Positions 15,114-21,483 of a stretch of 21,483 nucleotides of DNA are shown in pieces; position 1 is the stretch's first letter; every line of letters begins with the position of its first letter. Under the pieces are notes generated by a model. It did not search any database. It was not told where the DNA came from and saw only the letters and a list, made by a program, of their open reading frames with translations. The stretch is taken from the NCBI GenBank assembly GCA_046757565.1, contig JBHHYN010000037.1, positions 1-21,483 on the forward strand, in the 5' to 3' direction. This DNA is from JBHHYN01 sp046757565 (GTDB lineage Bacteria; Pseudomonadota; Gammaproteobacteria; Eutrophobiales; Eutrophobiaceae). The position numbers were made by a program, and so were the translations under genes.

Positions 15114-15222
15114 CCCACCCCGCCGTCTGTTTTCAGGGCGTTTATGGGTTATATACAGGGTATTTTATCGGTTGGAAGGAGATACTGCGGCGCCATGGCG
15201 GAGCCGTGCAGGAGCAAAAAAG

Positions 15223-16644
15223 TCAAAAACCCGACGCACTATCCCTGCGCTGCATACCCAGCTTTCGCATCTTTTCCACCAGCGTGGTGCGTCCCATATT
15301 GAGCCGTTTGGCCGCATGGGCAACAATACCGCTGGATTCTTCCAATGCTTGCCGTATAAGGGTCTGCTCGATCTGACTGATATGATCTTTCAGATCCAGA
15401 CCGTCCTTGGGCAGACGCGGCACCTGCAGGCTGGACTGCAGACTGACATCTTCCTTGCCACCGGCCTGACGCACGAGTAATTCCTTTAGCTGGTATTTCT
15501 CCGGCAGATCCTGAACATCCACGGCGGCACCGGGATATAAAATGGATAACCGCTCTATCAGGTTGGCAAGTTCGCGAATATTACCCGGCCAGTTGTATTG
15601 CGCCAGCGATTCCACCGCTGCGGGGGTCAGGGTGATTTCGATATTGTTTTCATGACCCAGACGCTCGATCAGGTCATTGATCAGAAGCGGCATGTCTTCG
15701 ATGCGCTCGCGCAATGCCGGCATGTCAATAGGAAAGACATTCAGGCGGTAATAGAGATCCTCACGAAATTTTCCCTCAGCAATGGCGGTTTCGAGATTCA
15801 CATGGGTCGCTGCAATGATACGCACGTTGGCATTCATGCTCTTATTGCTGCCGACCCGCTCAAAGGTGCGCTCCTGCAGGACCCTGAGCAGCTTGACCTG
15901 CATGGACAGACTCATGTCCCCGATCTCGTCCAGGAACAGGCTGCCGCCATCTGCCATCTCGAAGCGCCCCTGGTGCGTGTTGATAGCGCCGGTAAAGGCC
16001 CCCTTTTCGTGACCGAAGAGTTCGCTTTCCAGTAACTCGGAGGGAATTGCGCCGCAATTGACCGGGACAAAGGGTTTATTACGGCGGGAGGAATGGTAAT
16101 GGATATTCCGGGCCACTACCTCTTTTCCGGAACCGGAATCACCAATGATGAGGACGTTTGCGTCCGTATCCGCGACTTTTTCCACCAACCGCCGTACCCG
16201 TTTAATGGCTTTACTGGTCCCGCCCAGACTGCGGAACAACTCCATGGTCCTGGGTTCCCCCTCCTGATGCCTCTGCGCCCGGTACATATGTACCTGTTGC
16301 ATGGCGCGCTCCAGGTTCCGGTAACGCAGCGGCAGTTCCAGCTGGGCGATACACCCCGTCTCCAGTTCCTGGCTGAAGCGGGGACGGTTATCAGGGTCGA
16401 CGATACGGATTATCGGGACATGTGTATCGATGGCCTTGATCCCTCTGAAGACACTCAGGGTTTCCTTGCCCAATCCACAATTGCCGAGTATCGCCAGCCA
16501 GATGTTATGCTGCTTCTCGAAAAATGATTGGTCACTCCCGGCATCCGCGCTGAGTACCGGCGCATAACCCATGAATTCCATAATCGTTGTGTAGTGCCGG
16601 CGCATCTTGCTGGCAATATCGATGATTAGTACTCTATCTACCAT
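15223..16644 (-). CDS. fleQ: Flagellar master regulator FleQ (FlrA)
   Basis: A 473-residue sigma-54 enhancer-binding protein. Seen: a degenerate FleQ-type receiver domain (1-115) lacking the normal acidic pocket, the LFRSL motif (136-140), Walker A GDSGSGKE (168-175), ARN (178-180), GAFTGA (215-220), Walker B LFLDE (236-240) and a C-terminal Fis-type helix-turn-helix (AHAAKRLNMGRTTLVEKM). In Pseudomonas FleQ, the LFRSL Arg and the Arg-Asn pair after Walker A bind cyclic-di-GMP; Arg138, Arg179 and Asn180 here match with a constant offset. Expected role: switch on fleSR and other flagellar genes and link motility to cyclic-di-GMP. Transcribed separately, 271 bases from the fliT-like gene. Confidence 0.95.
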   Translation of the reverse strand: MVDRVLIIDIASKMRRHYTTIMEFMGYAPVLSADAGSDQSFFEKQHNIWLAILGNCGLGKETLSVFRGIKAIDTHVPIIRIVDPDNRPRFSQELETGCIAQLELPLRYRNLERAMQQVHMYRAQRHQEGEPRTMELFRSLGGTSKAIKRVRRLVEKVADTDANVLIIGDSGSGKEVVARNIHYHSSRRNKPFVPVNCGAIPSELLESELFGHEKGAFTGAINTHQGRFEMADGGSLFLDEIGDMSLSMQVKLLRVLQERTFERVGSNKSMNANVRIIAATHVNLETAIAEGKFREDLYYRLNVFPIDMPALRERIEDMPLLINDLIERLGHENNIEITLTPAAVESLAQYNWPGNIRELANLIERLSILYPGAAVDVQDLPEKYQLKELLVRQAGGKEDVSLQSSLQVPRLPKDGLDLKDHISQIEQTLIRQALEESSGIVAHAAKRLNMGRTTLVEKMRKLGMQRRDSASGF

Positions 16645-16680
16645 CCCCCCACGCCTCTAACGTATTATTCTTTATGGGAA

Positions 16681-16712
16681 CTCTGAAACAGTCCGTCCGG
16701 GACTTTTCAGAG
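16681..16712. repeat. Inverted repeat in the fleQ leader
   Basis: CTCTGAAA pairs with TTTCAGAG and AGTCC with GGACT, giving a 13-bp stem with one bulge and a 5-base loop. It lies 37 bases upstream of the fleQ ATG and could affect fleQ mRNA translation or bind a regulator. Confidence 0.6.
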
Positions 16713-16784
16713 CACGAAAAATCAGGGAATTCGGCAAAATTCAGTCATGTTGCAGGCGGTCATCTCCTGAGTTCGGCCACTCCT

Positions 16785-16813
16785 AGTTAAGCACTAAGAG
16801 TAATGAATGTCAA
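16785..16813 (-). promoter_or_regulatory. Candidate sigma-70 promoter for fleQ
   Basis: A perfect TTGACA (16808-16813, minus strand) is followed after 17 bases by TTAACT, a poor -10. FleQ-type genes are generally not RpoN-driven, and no sigma-54 site is found in 16645-16915. The implied leader is about 130 bases long. Confidence 0.3.
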
Positions 16814-16915
16814 AATATTGTCAGACTGAACTATGAGAGGCGGATGCTAATGGAAAAAACAGGGGGCCGTTGTGGGTCGTGAGTCTTGAGACTGAGGTTA
16901 TGCTATCGATTCGGT

Positions 16916-17224
16916 TCAATCCAGATGAGTGTTGTCATACATCTGCTTGAGTTTCCTCCCCTTTTGTAACGTCCAAATCTGTCCGGCCAGAGACTGTTTG
17001 CGTCGTTCGATAAGTTCTATCGCTGCGTGATGGTTTGCCAGGACCTGTTGCAGTATGAATTGTAACACCCCATCGGAGTCGGAAATATACGATGCCTGCA
17101 GGTAACCGATCAATAACCGCCTGCATTCATCAATACACTCCTCCAAACCCTCATAGCGGTCCGCCCGGATCTTCTGCACCAGGCTTTCACTCACCTTTAA
17201 TAGCGCTTCAGGTTGCATGAGCAT
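16916..17224 (-). CDS. fliT: FliT-like flagellar chaperone
   Basis: A 102-residue, strongly helical, charged protein. It is too diverged for certain recognition, but size, helicity and position directly after fliS match FliT, the chaperone of the filament cap FliD in enterobacteria. No distinct motif is visible; the C-terminal QMYDNTHLD tail resembles the end of FliT-like proteins. It starts 9 bases after the fliS stop with a weak ribosome binding site, so it is probably co-translated. A second ATG two codons in is possible. Confidence 0.65.
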   Translation of the reverse strand: MLMQPEALLKVSESLVQKIRADRYEGLEECIDECRRLLIGYLQASYISDSDGVLQFILQQVLANHHAAIELIERRKQSLAGQIWTLQKGRKLKQMYDNTHLD

Positions 17225-17233
17225 CTGTTCGTT

Positions 17234-17698
17234 TCAACCAATCGGTGCCTGTGATGCAGCAGTCTGCGTCGGCTCCGGCTTTGAGAGCGGTTTTGCATCA
17301 GCGGATGCCGCAACACTGTTCCATGCAACCCTGATCTCCATCAGTAACGTATGCACTTCGTCAAGAGCTGATTCGTCATTGTGCAGATTTGCCTGCACCA
17401 GGCGCCGGGTCATATATTCATACAGGTTTTCCAGGTTGCCGGCAATCGCACCACCCGCTTCATGGTCCAGGCTGTCCCGCAATCCGCCGATGATCGATAT
17501 AGCGCTGCTGATATTTTCACCTTTTTTACCGGCCTGCTTTTGTTTCAGGCATCCCTTCGCCGTGACGATCCTGGCCAGCGCCCCGTCGAGTAACATCTGG
17601 ATCAATCTGCAGGGCGAGGCATTGTCTATGCCCGTATGTACTTCAACTTTTGTATATTCGGACAGGGCCTGCATGTTTGCCGTATTGGGCTGCTTCAT
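17234..17698 (-). CDS. fliS: Flagellin export chaperone FliS
   Basis: A 154-residue FliS. Seen: the N-terminal EYTKVEVHTGIDNASPCRLI, then QMLLDGALARIVTAKG and the helix LENLYEYMTRRLVQANLHND, the family pattern of a four-helix bundle that binds the flagellin C-terminus and prevents premature polymerisation. A Ser/Ala/Pro-rich tail of about 25 residues follows. AAGGGGA precedes the ATG; it lies 29 bases after fliD. Confidence 0.93.
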   Translation of the reverse strand: MKQPNTANMQALSEYTKVEVHTGIDNASPCRLIQMLLDGALARIVTAKGCLKQKQAGKKGENISSAISIIGGLRDSLDHEAGGAIAGNLENLYEYMTRRLVQANLHNDESALDEVHTLLMEIRVAWNSVAASADAKPLSKPEPTQTAASQAPIG

Positions 17699-17727
17699 TC
17701 TTGGTCCCCTTTTATCTCGTGAATAAA

Positions 17728-19143
17728 TTACTTTCTGGAGGTAGTGGCGATTGACGCCAGTTGTGACTGGAGAAAATTACTCGTCCCCTGTAACTGGTTC
17801 AACAGGCCGTCAAGAGCATTAAACTGCCGTAACAGAGAATCCTGCAGGTTCCCGAGCCGTCTGTTCAGGGCTTCCAGATCGACATCGATGCGCTTCACCG
17901 TGTTATTCAGACCTGCCGTTTTTGAATCCAGGATACCGTTTCCCTTGACATAGTCATTGAGCAGGCTGTTGAGACGGGTGGCAATGCCATTGCTGGAAGT
18001 AAACAACTTGCCGACCCCATCGAAATCGCCGGCCAGTGCGCTGTCCAGCTTGCTGCTGTCCAGCTCCAGGTCTCCATTGGCTTTTGTGGTGATGCCAAGA
18101 TCCACCAGGTTAGTAACGCTGCCACCCGGATTGCTGACCGTGCCGGCCAATTCGCGCCGCAGCTGGCCACTCAGTGTCAGCAGGGTGCGATCGCCAATCA
18201 AGCGGCCCCGCTTGCCGGTCTGATCATCGAAAAGGGTGAGGCCATTGATGCCCCCATTCAGGGTATTATAGTTTTTGATGAAATCGTTAATGGATGCCTT
18301 TACCGCGTCCTTATCAAGCCCTATCGTCAAAGTGTGCGTCATCCCCGGGTCCTGCTTTAACAGGTTCAGCGTCACCCCCTGAATGGCATCGGTAATGCTA
18401 TTGCCGGATCGGGTCACGGTTTGTCCGTCGATCTTTATAATGGCATCGGCAGCGGCATTGATCTCAGTCAGTTGTTCCGGGGTAGTGGCATCGCTGGTGT
18501 CATAGTAGAGTGCAGACAGACCGCTGATATCCGTGTTATTGAGGTCGGTATCGTTCACGGTGACGGTCAGCGTGTTTTTTGTACCGGTATTATCGGCGGT
18601 CAATATCAGTTTCGACAGGGTGCCGCCGCTGCCGTCATCCACATTGGTGATAGTCGCGGTGACGCCGGGGTTATCGCCGGAATCATTGATGGCATCCCGG
18701 ATCCCGATCAGGGTCTGGTTGCTGCTGCCGATGACCACGCTGAACGTGGCAGTCCCGACGCTGATGTTGAGCGTGCCGGTTCCCACGTTGGAAGAGGAGT
18801 TTGCATAGCCGGGTGAGAGCAGTTTCTGCGCCGAGGCAAGCTTCACCACCTCGACATTGTAGTTGCTGGCAGCCACGGACCCGGCACTGCTGGCCGTAAA
18901 TACGAGCGGTTCGCTTGAGGTTAGTGTATTGCCCGCAAAGGTCGTGGATCCTTGCAGTTTGGAGACAGCGCCCTGAAAGGTCGTCAGGGCGCTCTTGAGG
19001 GAGCCAAAGGCCGAAATTTCCGCCTGGATATTGGTCCGCTTTGAGGCAAGCAGGGCAGTCTTGGCATCGCCCTCTGCAGCCACCAGCCGGCTGACGAGCG
19101 TATTGATATCCAGACCGGAACCGATTCCGGGGCTTGTAATCAT
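17728..19143 (-). CDS. fliD: Flagellar filament cap protein FliD (HAP2)
   Basis: A 471-residue FliD. Seen: the N-terminal GIGSGLDINTLVSRLVAAE motif, a flagellin hook-IN type segment (about 140-190, LIGIRDAINDSGDNPGVTAT), and a C-terminal coiled coil (about 405-465) typical of the cap that guides flagellin folding at the filament tip. Thr/Ser/Asn-rich middle domains are as expected for surface-exposed protein. AAGGAAA lies upstream of the ATG. A possible sigma-54 promoter sits in the 61-base gap behind flaG. Confidence 0.95.
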   Translation of the reverse strand: MITSPGIGSGLDINTLVSRLVAAEGDAKTALLASKRTNIQAEISAFGSLKSALTTFQGAVSKLQGSTTFAGNTLTSSEPLVFTASSAGSVAASNYNVEVVKLASAQKLLSPGYANSSSNVGTGTLNISVGTATFSVVIGSSNQTLIGIRDAINDSGDNPGVTATITNVDDGSGGTLSKLILTADNTGTKNTLTVTVNDTDLNNTDISGLSALYYDTSDATTPEQLTEINAAADAIIKIDGQTVTRSGNSITDAIQGVTLNLLKQDPGMTHTLTIGLDKDAVKASINDFIKNYNTLNGGINGLTLFDDQTGKRGRLIGDRTLLTLSGQLRRELAGTVSNPGGSVTNLVDLGITTKANGDLELDSSKLDSALAGDFDGVGKLFTSSNGIATRLNSLLNDYVKGNGILDSKTAGLNNTVKRIDVDLEALNRRLGNLQDSLLRQFNALDGLLNQLQGTSNFLQSQLASIATTSRK

Positions 19144-19180
19144 AGCGTTTTCCTTAATTCGATCAGGTCAGGAGAATCAA

Positions 19181-19196
19181 TGCAGTTTCCGCACCA
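19181..19196 (-). promoter_or_regulatory. Possible sigma-54 promoter for fliD
   Basis: On the minus strand this reads TGGTGCG-GAAA-CTGCA. GG and GC and their spacing are right, but three other consensus positions differ. It predicts a leader of about 28 bases before fliD. Confidence 0.4.
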
Positions 19197-19204
19197 ATAA
19201 CTCT

Positions 19205-19627
19205 CTAGACACTGGCCTGCAACAAGACGCCGGAACGGACGTTTAGATGCTGTGTTATGTTCACCACGTCCTCTGGCGGGATCTGCCTGACGACTTCCTG
19301 GCTCTCGCTGTCTATCACCTTGATAATGGTTTTGCCGCTGTTATCATCGATACTAAAGCGCAGTTCACGCCTGACATTCTGGACAAAGGAGTTGAGGTCG
19401 TTGACGGCCTGGTTAAGCCGGGCCTGATCGATGACACGCCCCTGGGTCTGCGTGGTCTGTCCGCTGTCACTGGCCGCTGGCGCGGACTGCACGGAACCCG
19501 GCAGGCCTTGCCGTGTTGCGGCAGGGGCTGCAGGTTTTTCCGCCGTCACAGTCGCTTCCTGGTTGCGCAGACGATTGACCGAATGGGAAACCACTTGTTT
19601 TACCTGTGTGGTGATTTCGGTTGCCAT
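19205..19627 (-). CDS. flaG: FlaG-family flagellar protein
   Basis: A 140-residue FlaG. The first half is Ala/Thr/Gln-rich and poorly conserved. The second half carries the family domain: LRFSIDDNSGKTIIKVIDSE followed by EVVRQIPPEDVVNI. FlaG influences filament length in several gammaproteobacteria; its mechanism is unclear. AGGAG precedes the ATG. Its usual place is between fliC and fliD, as here. Confidence 0.92.
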   Translation of the reverse strand: MATEITTQVKQVVSHSVNRLRNQEATVTAEKPAAPAATRQGLPGSVQSAPAASDSGQTTQTQGRVIDQARLNQAVNDLNSFVQNVRRELRFSIDDNSGKTIIKVIDSESQEVVRQIPPEDVVNITQHLNVRSGVLLQASV

Positions 19628-19657
19628 ACTACTTACTCCTGCTATCGTTTCGTTTCC

Positions 19658-19690
19658 GCATCACCGGCCGGGCCGGACGGCCGGTGATGC
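19658..19690 (-). repeat. Strong hairpin between fliC and flaG
   Basis: GCATCACCGGCC and GGCCGGTGATGC form a perfect 12-bp GC-rich stem with a 9-base loop, starting 28 bases after the fliC stop. No U run follows on the minus strand, so it looks like a processing or 3'-end-protecting stem rather than a classical terminator. The flaG ribosome binding site begins about 20 bases downstream. Confidence 0.75.
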
Positions 19691-19717
19691 TTTAGGCTTC
19701 ACTTAAACGATCATGAC

Positions 19718-21256
19718 TTACTGTAACAGCGCCAGCGCCAACTGTGGTGTGGCGTTGGCCTGGGTCAGGATCGAGATACCCGCTTGCTGCAGAATCTGAG
19801 ACCGGGTCAGGGACGCTGTTTCTGCGGCAAAGTCGGCATCACGGATCCGGGACCGGGCGGCACTGACGTTCTCCGCCGTGGTCTGCAGATTCGCCACCGT
19901 CGATTCAAACCGGCTCTGGATAGCACCGAAGGTGCCACGCAGTGAATCGACATCCGTCAAGGCGGAGTCAACACGCTGGATGGCCAGATCCGAGGCGGTC
20001 TCGGTGAGCACGTTGGCGGCTGCCAGTGAGGTCACACCGATGTTTACCGCAGCGCCTGCGGCAGTCGGCGCACCGGAACCCGTGAAGATATCTTCACCGC
20101 CGTTACCGGCGACATCGATATCGAATGTGAACGCCTTACTGGAGGTCAGGGTGATCGATCCTTTGAAGACATCATGGGTGACCGCAGCCGCACCCGTCAG
20201 GGAGTTGCCGAAAAATGTGGTCACTTTATCATTGGCCCCGTCACTGGCGCCTGCCAGGGTCTCTTGAATATCGATGTTACGGCCATCGGTAGTGGATAAC
20301 ACCAGTGAGCCGTCGGTCTGGGCCGTGGCGAGGACGCCCGTGGTGTTACTCACGGTGTTGATAAAACCGGCCAGATCGGAAGCGTTCCGGGTAGGATCGG
20401 TTTCGGCCTGGGTGAAGACATCCGTACCGTTGATAGTCAGCTTCGAGGTCAGGTTGTCCGCATTGGCCGCATTGTCCGTGAAGGCAAAGGCGGATATCGT
20501 TGCCGCCGTGATGGTGGTGGAGACGGTCGATGCGCTTGCGGTCACCCCATGCACGCTATTGGAGGCATTGATGGCCTCGACAATCTTGACCGCGCTGCCA
20601 TCAGACTGGCCGTTGCTGCCATTAACGGCGGCGGCGATATCATTGCCGCCGATGATCAGATCGCCCAGCTGGTCGACATTCAGCGTTTCGCCACCGGCTG
20701 CATTCAGTTCGTTGGCAAGCGTAAACGTCTGCGAGGCGAACTGGCCGATGGAATTGGTCCGGACACTGGAGCTGGCATTGACGGCGACGGTCTCACCGAC
20801 GTTGGCACCTACCTGAAAGACGCTGGTCCCCAGCGTGCCGTCCAGAAGATTACGTCCGTTGAACGCGGTAGTCTTGGCAGTACGGTCGATTTCAGCCAGC
20901 AATTGCTGGAACTCCGCGTCCAGTGAAGCACGGTCGGAAGCCGTATTGGTGGCATTACGCGACTGGATGGCGAGTTCACGCAGCCGTTGCAGGTTGTTGG
21001 TGATCTCCTGCAGGCCGCCTTCACCGGTCTGCGCCAGGGAGATGGCGTCCGACGCGTTGCGTGCCGCCACGTTAGCGCCGCGGATCTGTGCGGTCTGCCT
21101 GTTGGAGATGGCAAGACCCGCCGCATCGTCCTTGGCGCTGTTAATACGCAGACCGGAAGAGAGCCGTTGCAGGGTCACCGCTAATGCGTTTTGGGACTTG
21201 TTCAGGTTCCGCTGCGCATTCAATGATATTACATTGGTATTAATGACTTGTGGCAT
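19718..21256 (-). CDS. fliC: Flagellin FliC
   Basis: A 512-residue flagellin. Conserved D0/D1 ends are present: N-terminal QRLSSGLRINSAKDDAAGLA and LQRLRELAIQ (89-98, the region recognised by TLR5 in other bacteria), and C-terminal ARSRIRDADFAAETASLTRS ending QLALALLQ. The central region (about 175-400) is Ala/Thr/Asn-rich with two flagellin-IN-like segments (near 220-250 and 275-330), the surface-exposed variable domains. AGAGGAG lies 9 bases before the ATG. It is the only flagellin visible; others could lie outside the window. Confidence 0.97.
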   Translation of the reverse strand: MPQVINTNVISLNAQRNLNKSQNALAVTLQRLSSGLRINSAKDDAAGLAISNRQTAQIRGANVAARNASDAISLAQTGEGGLQEITNNLQRLRELAIQSRNATNTASDRASLDAEFQQLLAEIDRTAKTTAFNGRNLLDGTLGTSVFQVGANVGETVAVNASSSVRTNSIGQFASQTFTLANELNAAGGETLNVDQLGDLIIGGNDIAAAVNGSNGQSDGSAVKIVEAINASNSVHGVTASASTVSTTITAATISAFAFTDNAANADNLTSKLTINGTDVFTQAETDPTRNASDLAGFINTVSNTTGVLATAQTDGSLVLSTTDGRNIDIQETLAGASDGANDKVTTFFGNSLTGAAAVTHDVFKGSITLTSSKAFTFDIDVAGNGGEDIFTGSGAPTAAGAAVNIGVTSLAAANVLTETASDLAIQRVDSALTDVDSLRGTFGAIQSRFESTVANLQTTAENVSAARSRIRDADFAAETASLTRSQILQQAGISILTQANATPQLALALLQ

Positions 21257-21321
21257 GATTTCTACTCCTCTATCACCCGTTTCGCGCCGGGTTCGGCGGC
21301 GGGTAATTAAGTTTAAGAATT

Positions 21322-21357
21322 AGCGGATATACCCGTCCGGGACGGGTATTTACCGCT
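21322..21357 (-). repeat. Hairpin at the 5' end of the fliC leader
   Basis: ACCCGTCC (21331-21338) pairs with GGACGGGT (21340-21347), flanked by a second pairing of AGCGG (21322-21326) with CCGCT (21353-21357). It lies just after the predicted FliA start site, so the fliC mRNA would begin with this stem, a plausible stabiliser. Confidence 0.65.
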
Positions 21358-21367
21358 TCCAGTGAAC

Positions 21368-21395
21368 TTATCGGGGGGTTAAGGAAAAAACTTTA
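21368..21395 (-). promoter_or_regulatory. FliA (sigma-28) promoter for fliC
   Basis: On the minus strand TAAAGTTT (21388-21395) is an exact match to the sigma-28 -35 consensus. CCCGATAA (21368-21375) matches GCCGATAA at 7 of 8 positions, with 12 bases between the two boxes rather than the usual 11. Predicted transcription from about 21361 gives a leader of about 105 bases. Confidence 0.65.
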
Positions 21396-21430
21396 GAATT
21401 TTGTGAAAAAGAAGCTCCTTGGTCAGTGGT

Positions 21431-21483
21431 CATTTGTCATTTGTCATTTGTCATTTGTCATTTGTCATTTGTCATTTGTCATT
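21431..21483. repeat. Tandem 7-bp repeat (CATTTGT)
   Basis: Seven full copies of CATTTGT and a partial eighth run to the end of the window and probably beyond. It starts 35 bases upstream of the fliC -35 box. Confidence 0.95.

Noticed and set aside
20274..20816. 180-codon plus-strand frame opposite fliC
   Set aside because: Antisense to a certain flagellin gene; its composition follows from fliC codon use.
21431..21483. CRISPR or iteron origin at the window end
   Set aside because: A 7-bp perfect tandem without spacers is a microsatellite, and no replication gene is nearby.

Overview
The window holds a large flagellar gene cluster from a gammaproteobacterium, preceded by a short accessory stretch. 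Gene order and regulator content (fliC-flaG-fliD-fliS-fliT-fleQ-fleS-fleR-fliE-fliF-fliG-fliH-fliI-fliJ-fliK, all on the minus strand) match the polar-flagellum clusters of Pseudomonas, Shewanella, Vibrio and related free-living gammaproteobacteria. The genus cannot be read from the sequence; moderate GC and many dispersed intergenic repeats suggest an environmental lineage.

Layout. 1-4588 is accessory: an alpha/beta hydrolase (+), then a minus-strand set of an LCAT-like lipase/acyltransferase, a low-molecular-weight phosphatase and a fructosamine-kinase-family protein. The last two overlap by 4 bases and probably form a protein-deglycation pair. Next comes a plus-strand TacA/TacT toxin-antitoxin module. 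4739-21256 is the flagellar cluster: fliK, fliJ, fliI, fliH (hook-length control and export ATPase complex), fliG, fliF, fliE (switch, MS ring, rod adaptor), the FleR/FleS two-component pair, the master regulator FleQ, and the filament module FliT-like/FliS/FliD/FlaG/FliC. The usual downstream genes (fliL to fliR, flhA/B, fliA) are absent; the cluster stops at fliK.

Regulation. Sigma-54 promoters with correct GG-N10-GC spacing lie just upstream of fleS and fliK, with a weaker one before fliD. A FliA (sigma-28) promoter with the -35 core TAAAGTTT lies upstream of fliC. This fits the known hierarchy FleQ+RpoN to fleSR, FleR+RpoN to middle genes, FliA to flagellin. FleQ keeps the residues known to bind cyclic-di-GMP.

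Unexplained structure. Long gaps inside the flagellar cluster (8393-8722, 11377-11678, 12000-12462), the fliK/tacT boundary and the region upstream of fliC carry at least four kinds of dispersed or tandem repeat. A 59-bp segment occurs as an inverted pair about 7.7 kb apart (4614-4672 and 12287-12345, 57/59 identical by eye), and one copy is attached to four tandem 19-bp units. These modular repeats are the least explained feature. No CRISPR array, tRNA, rRNA, prophage or transposase gene is visible.
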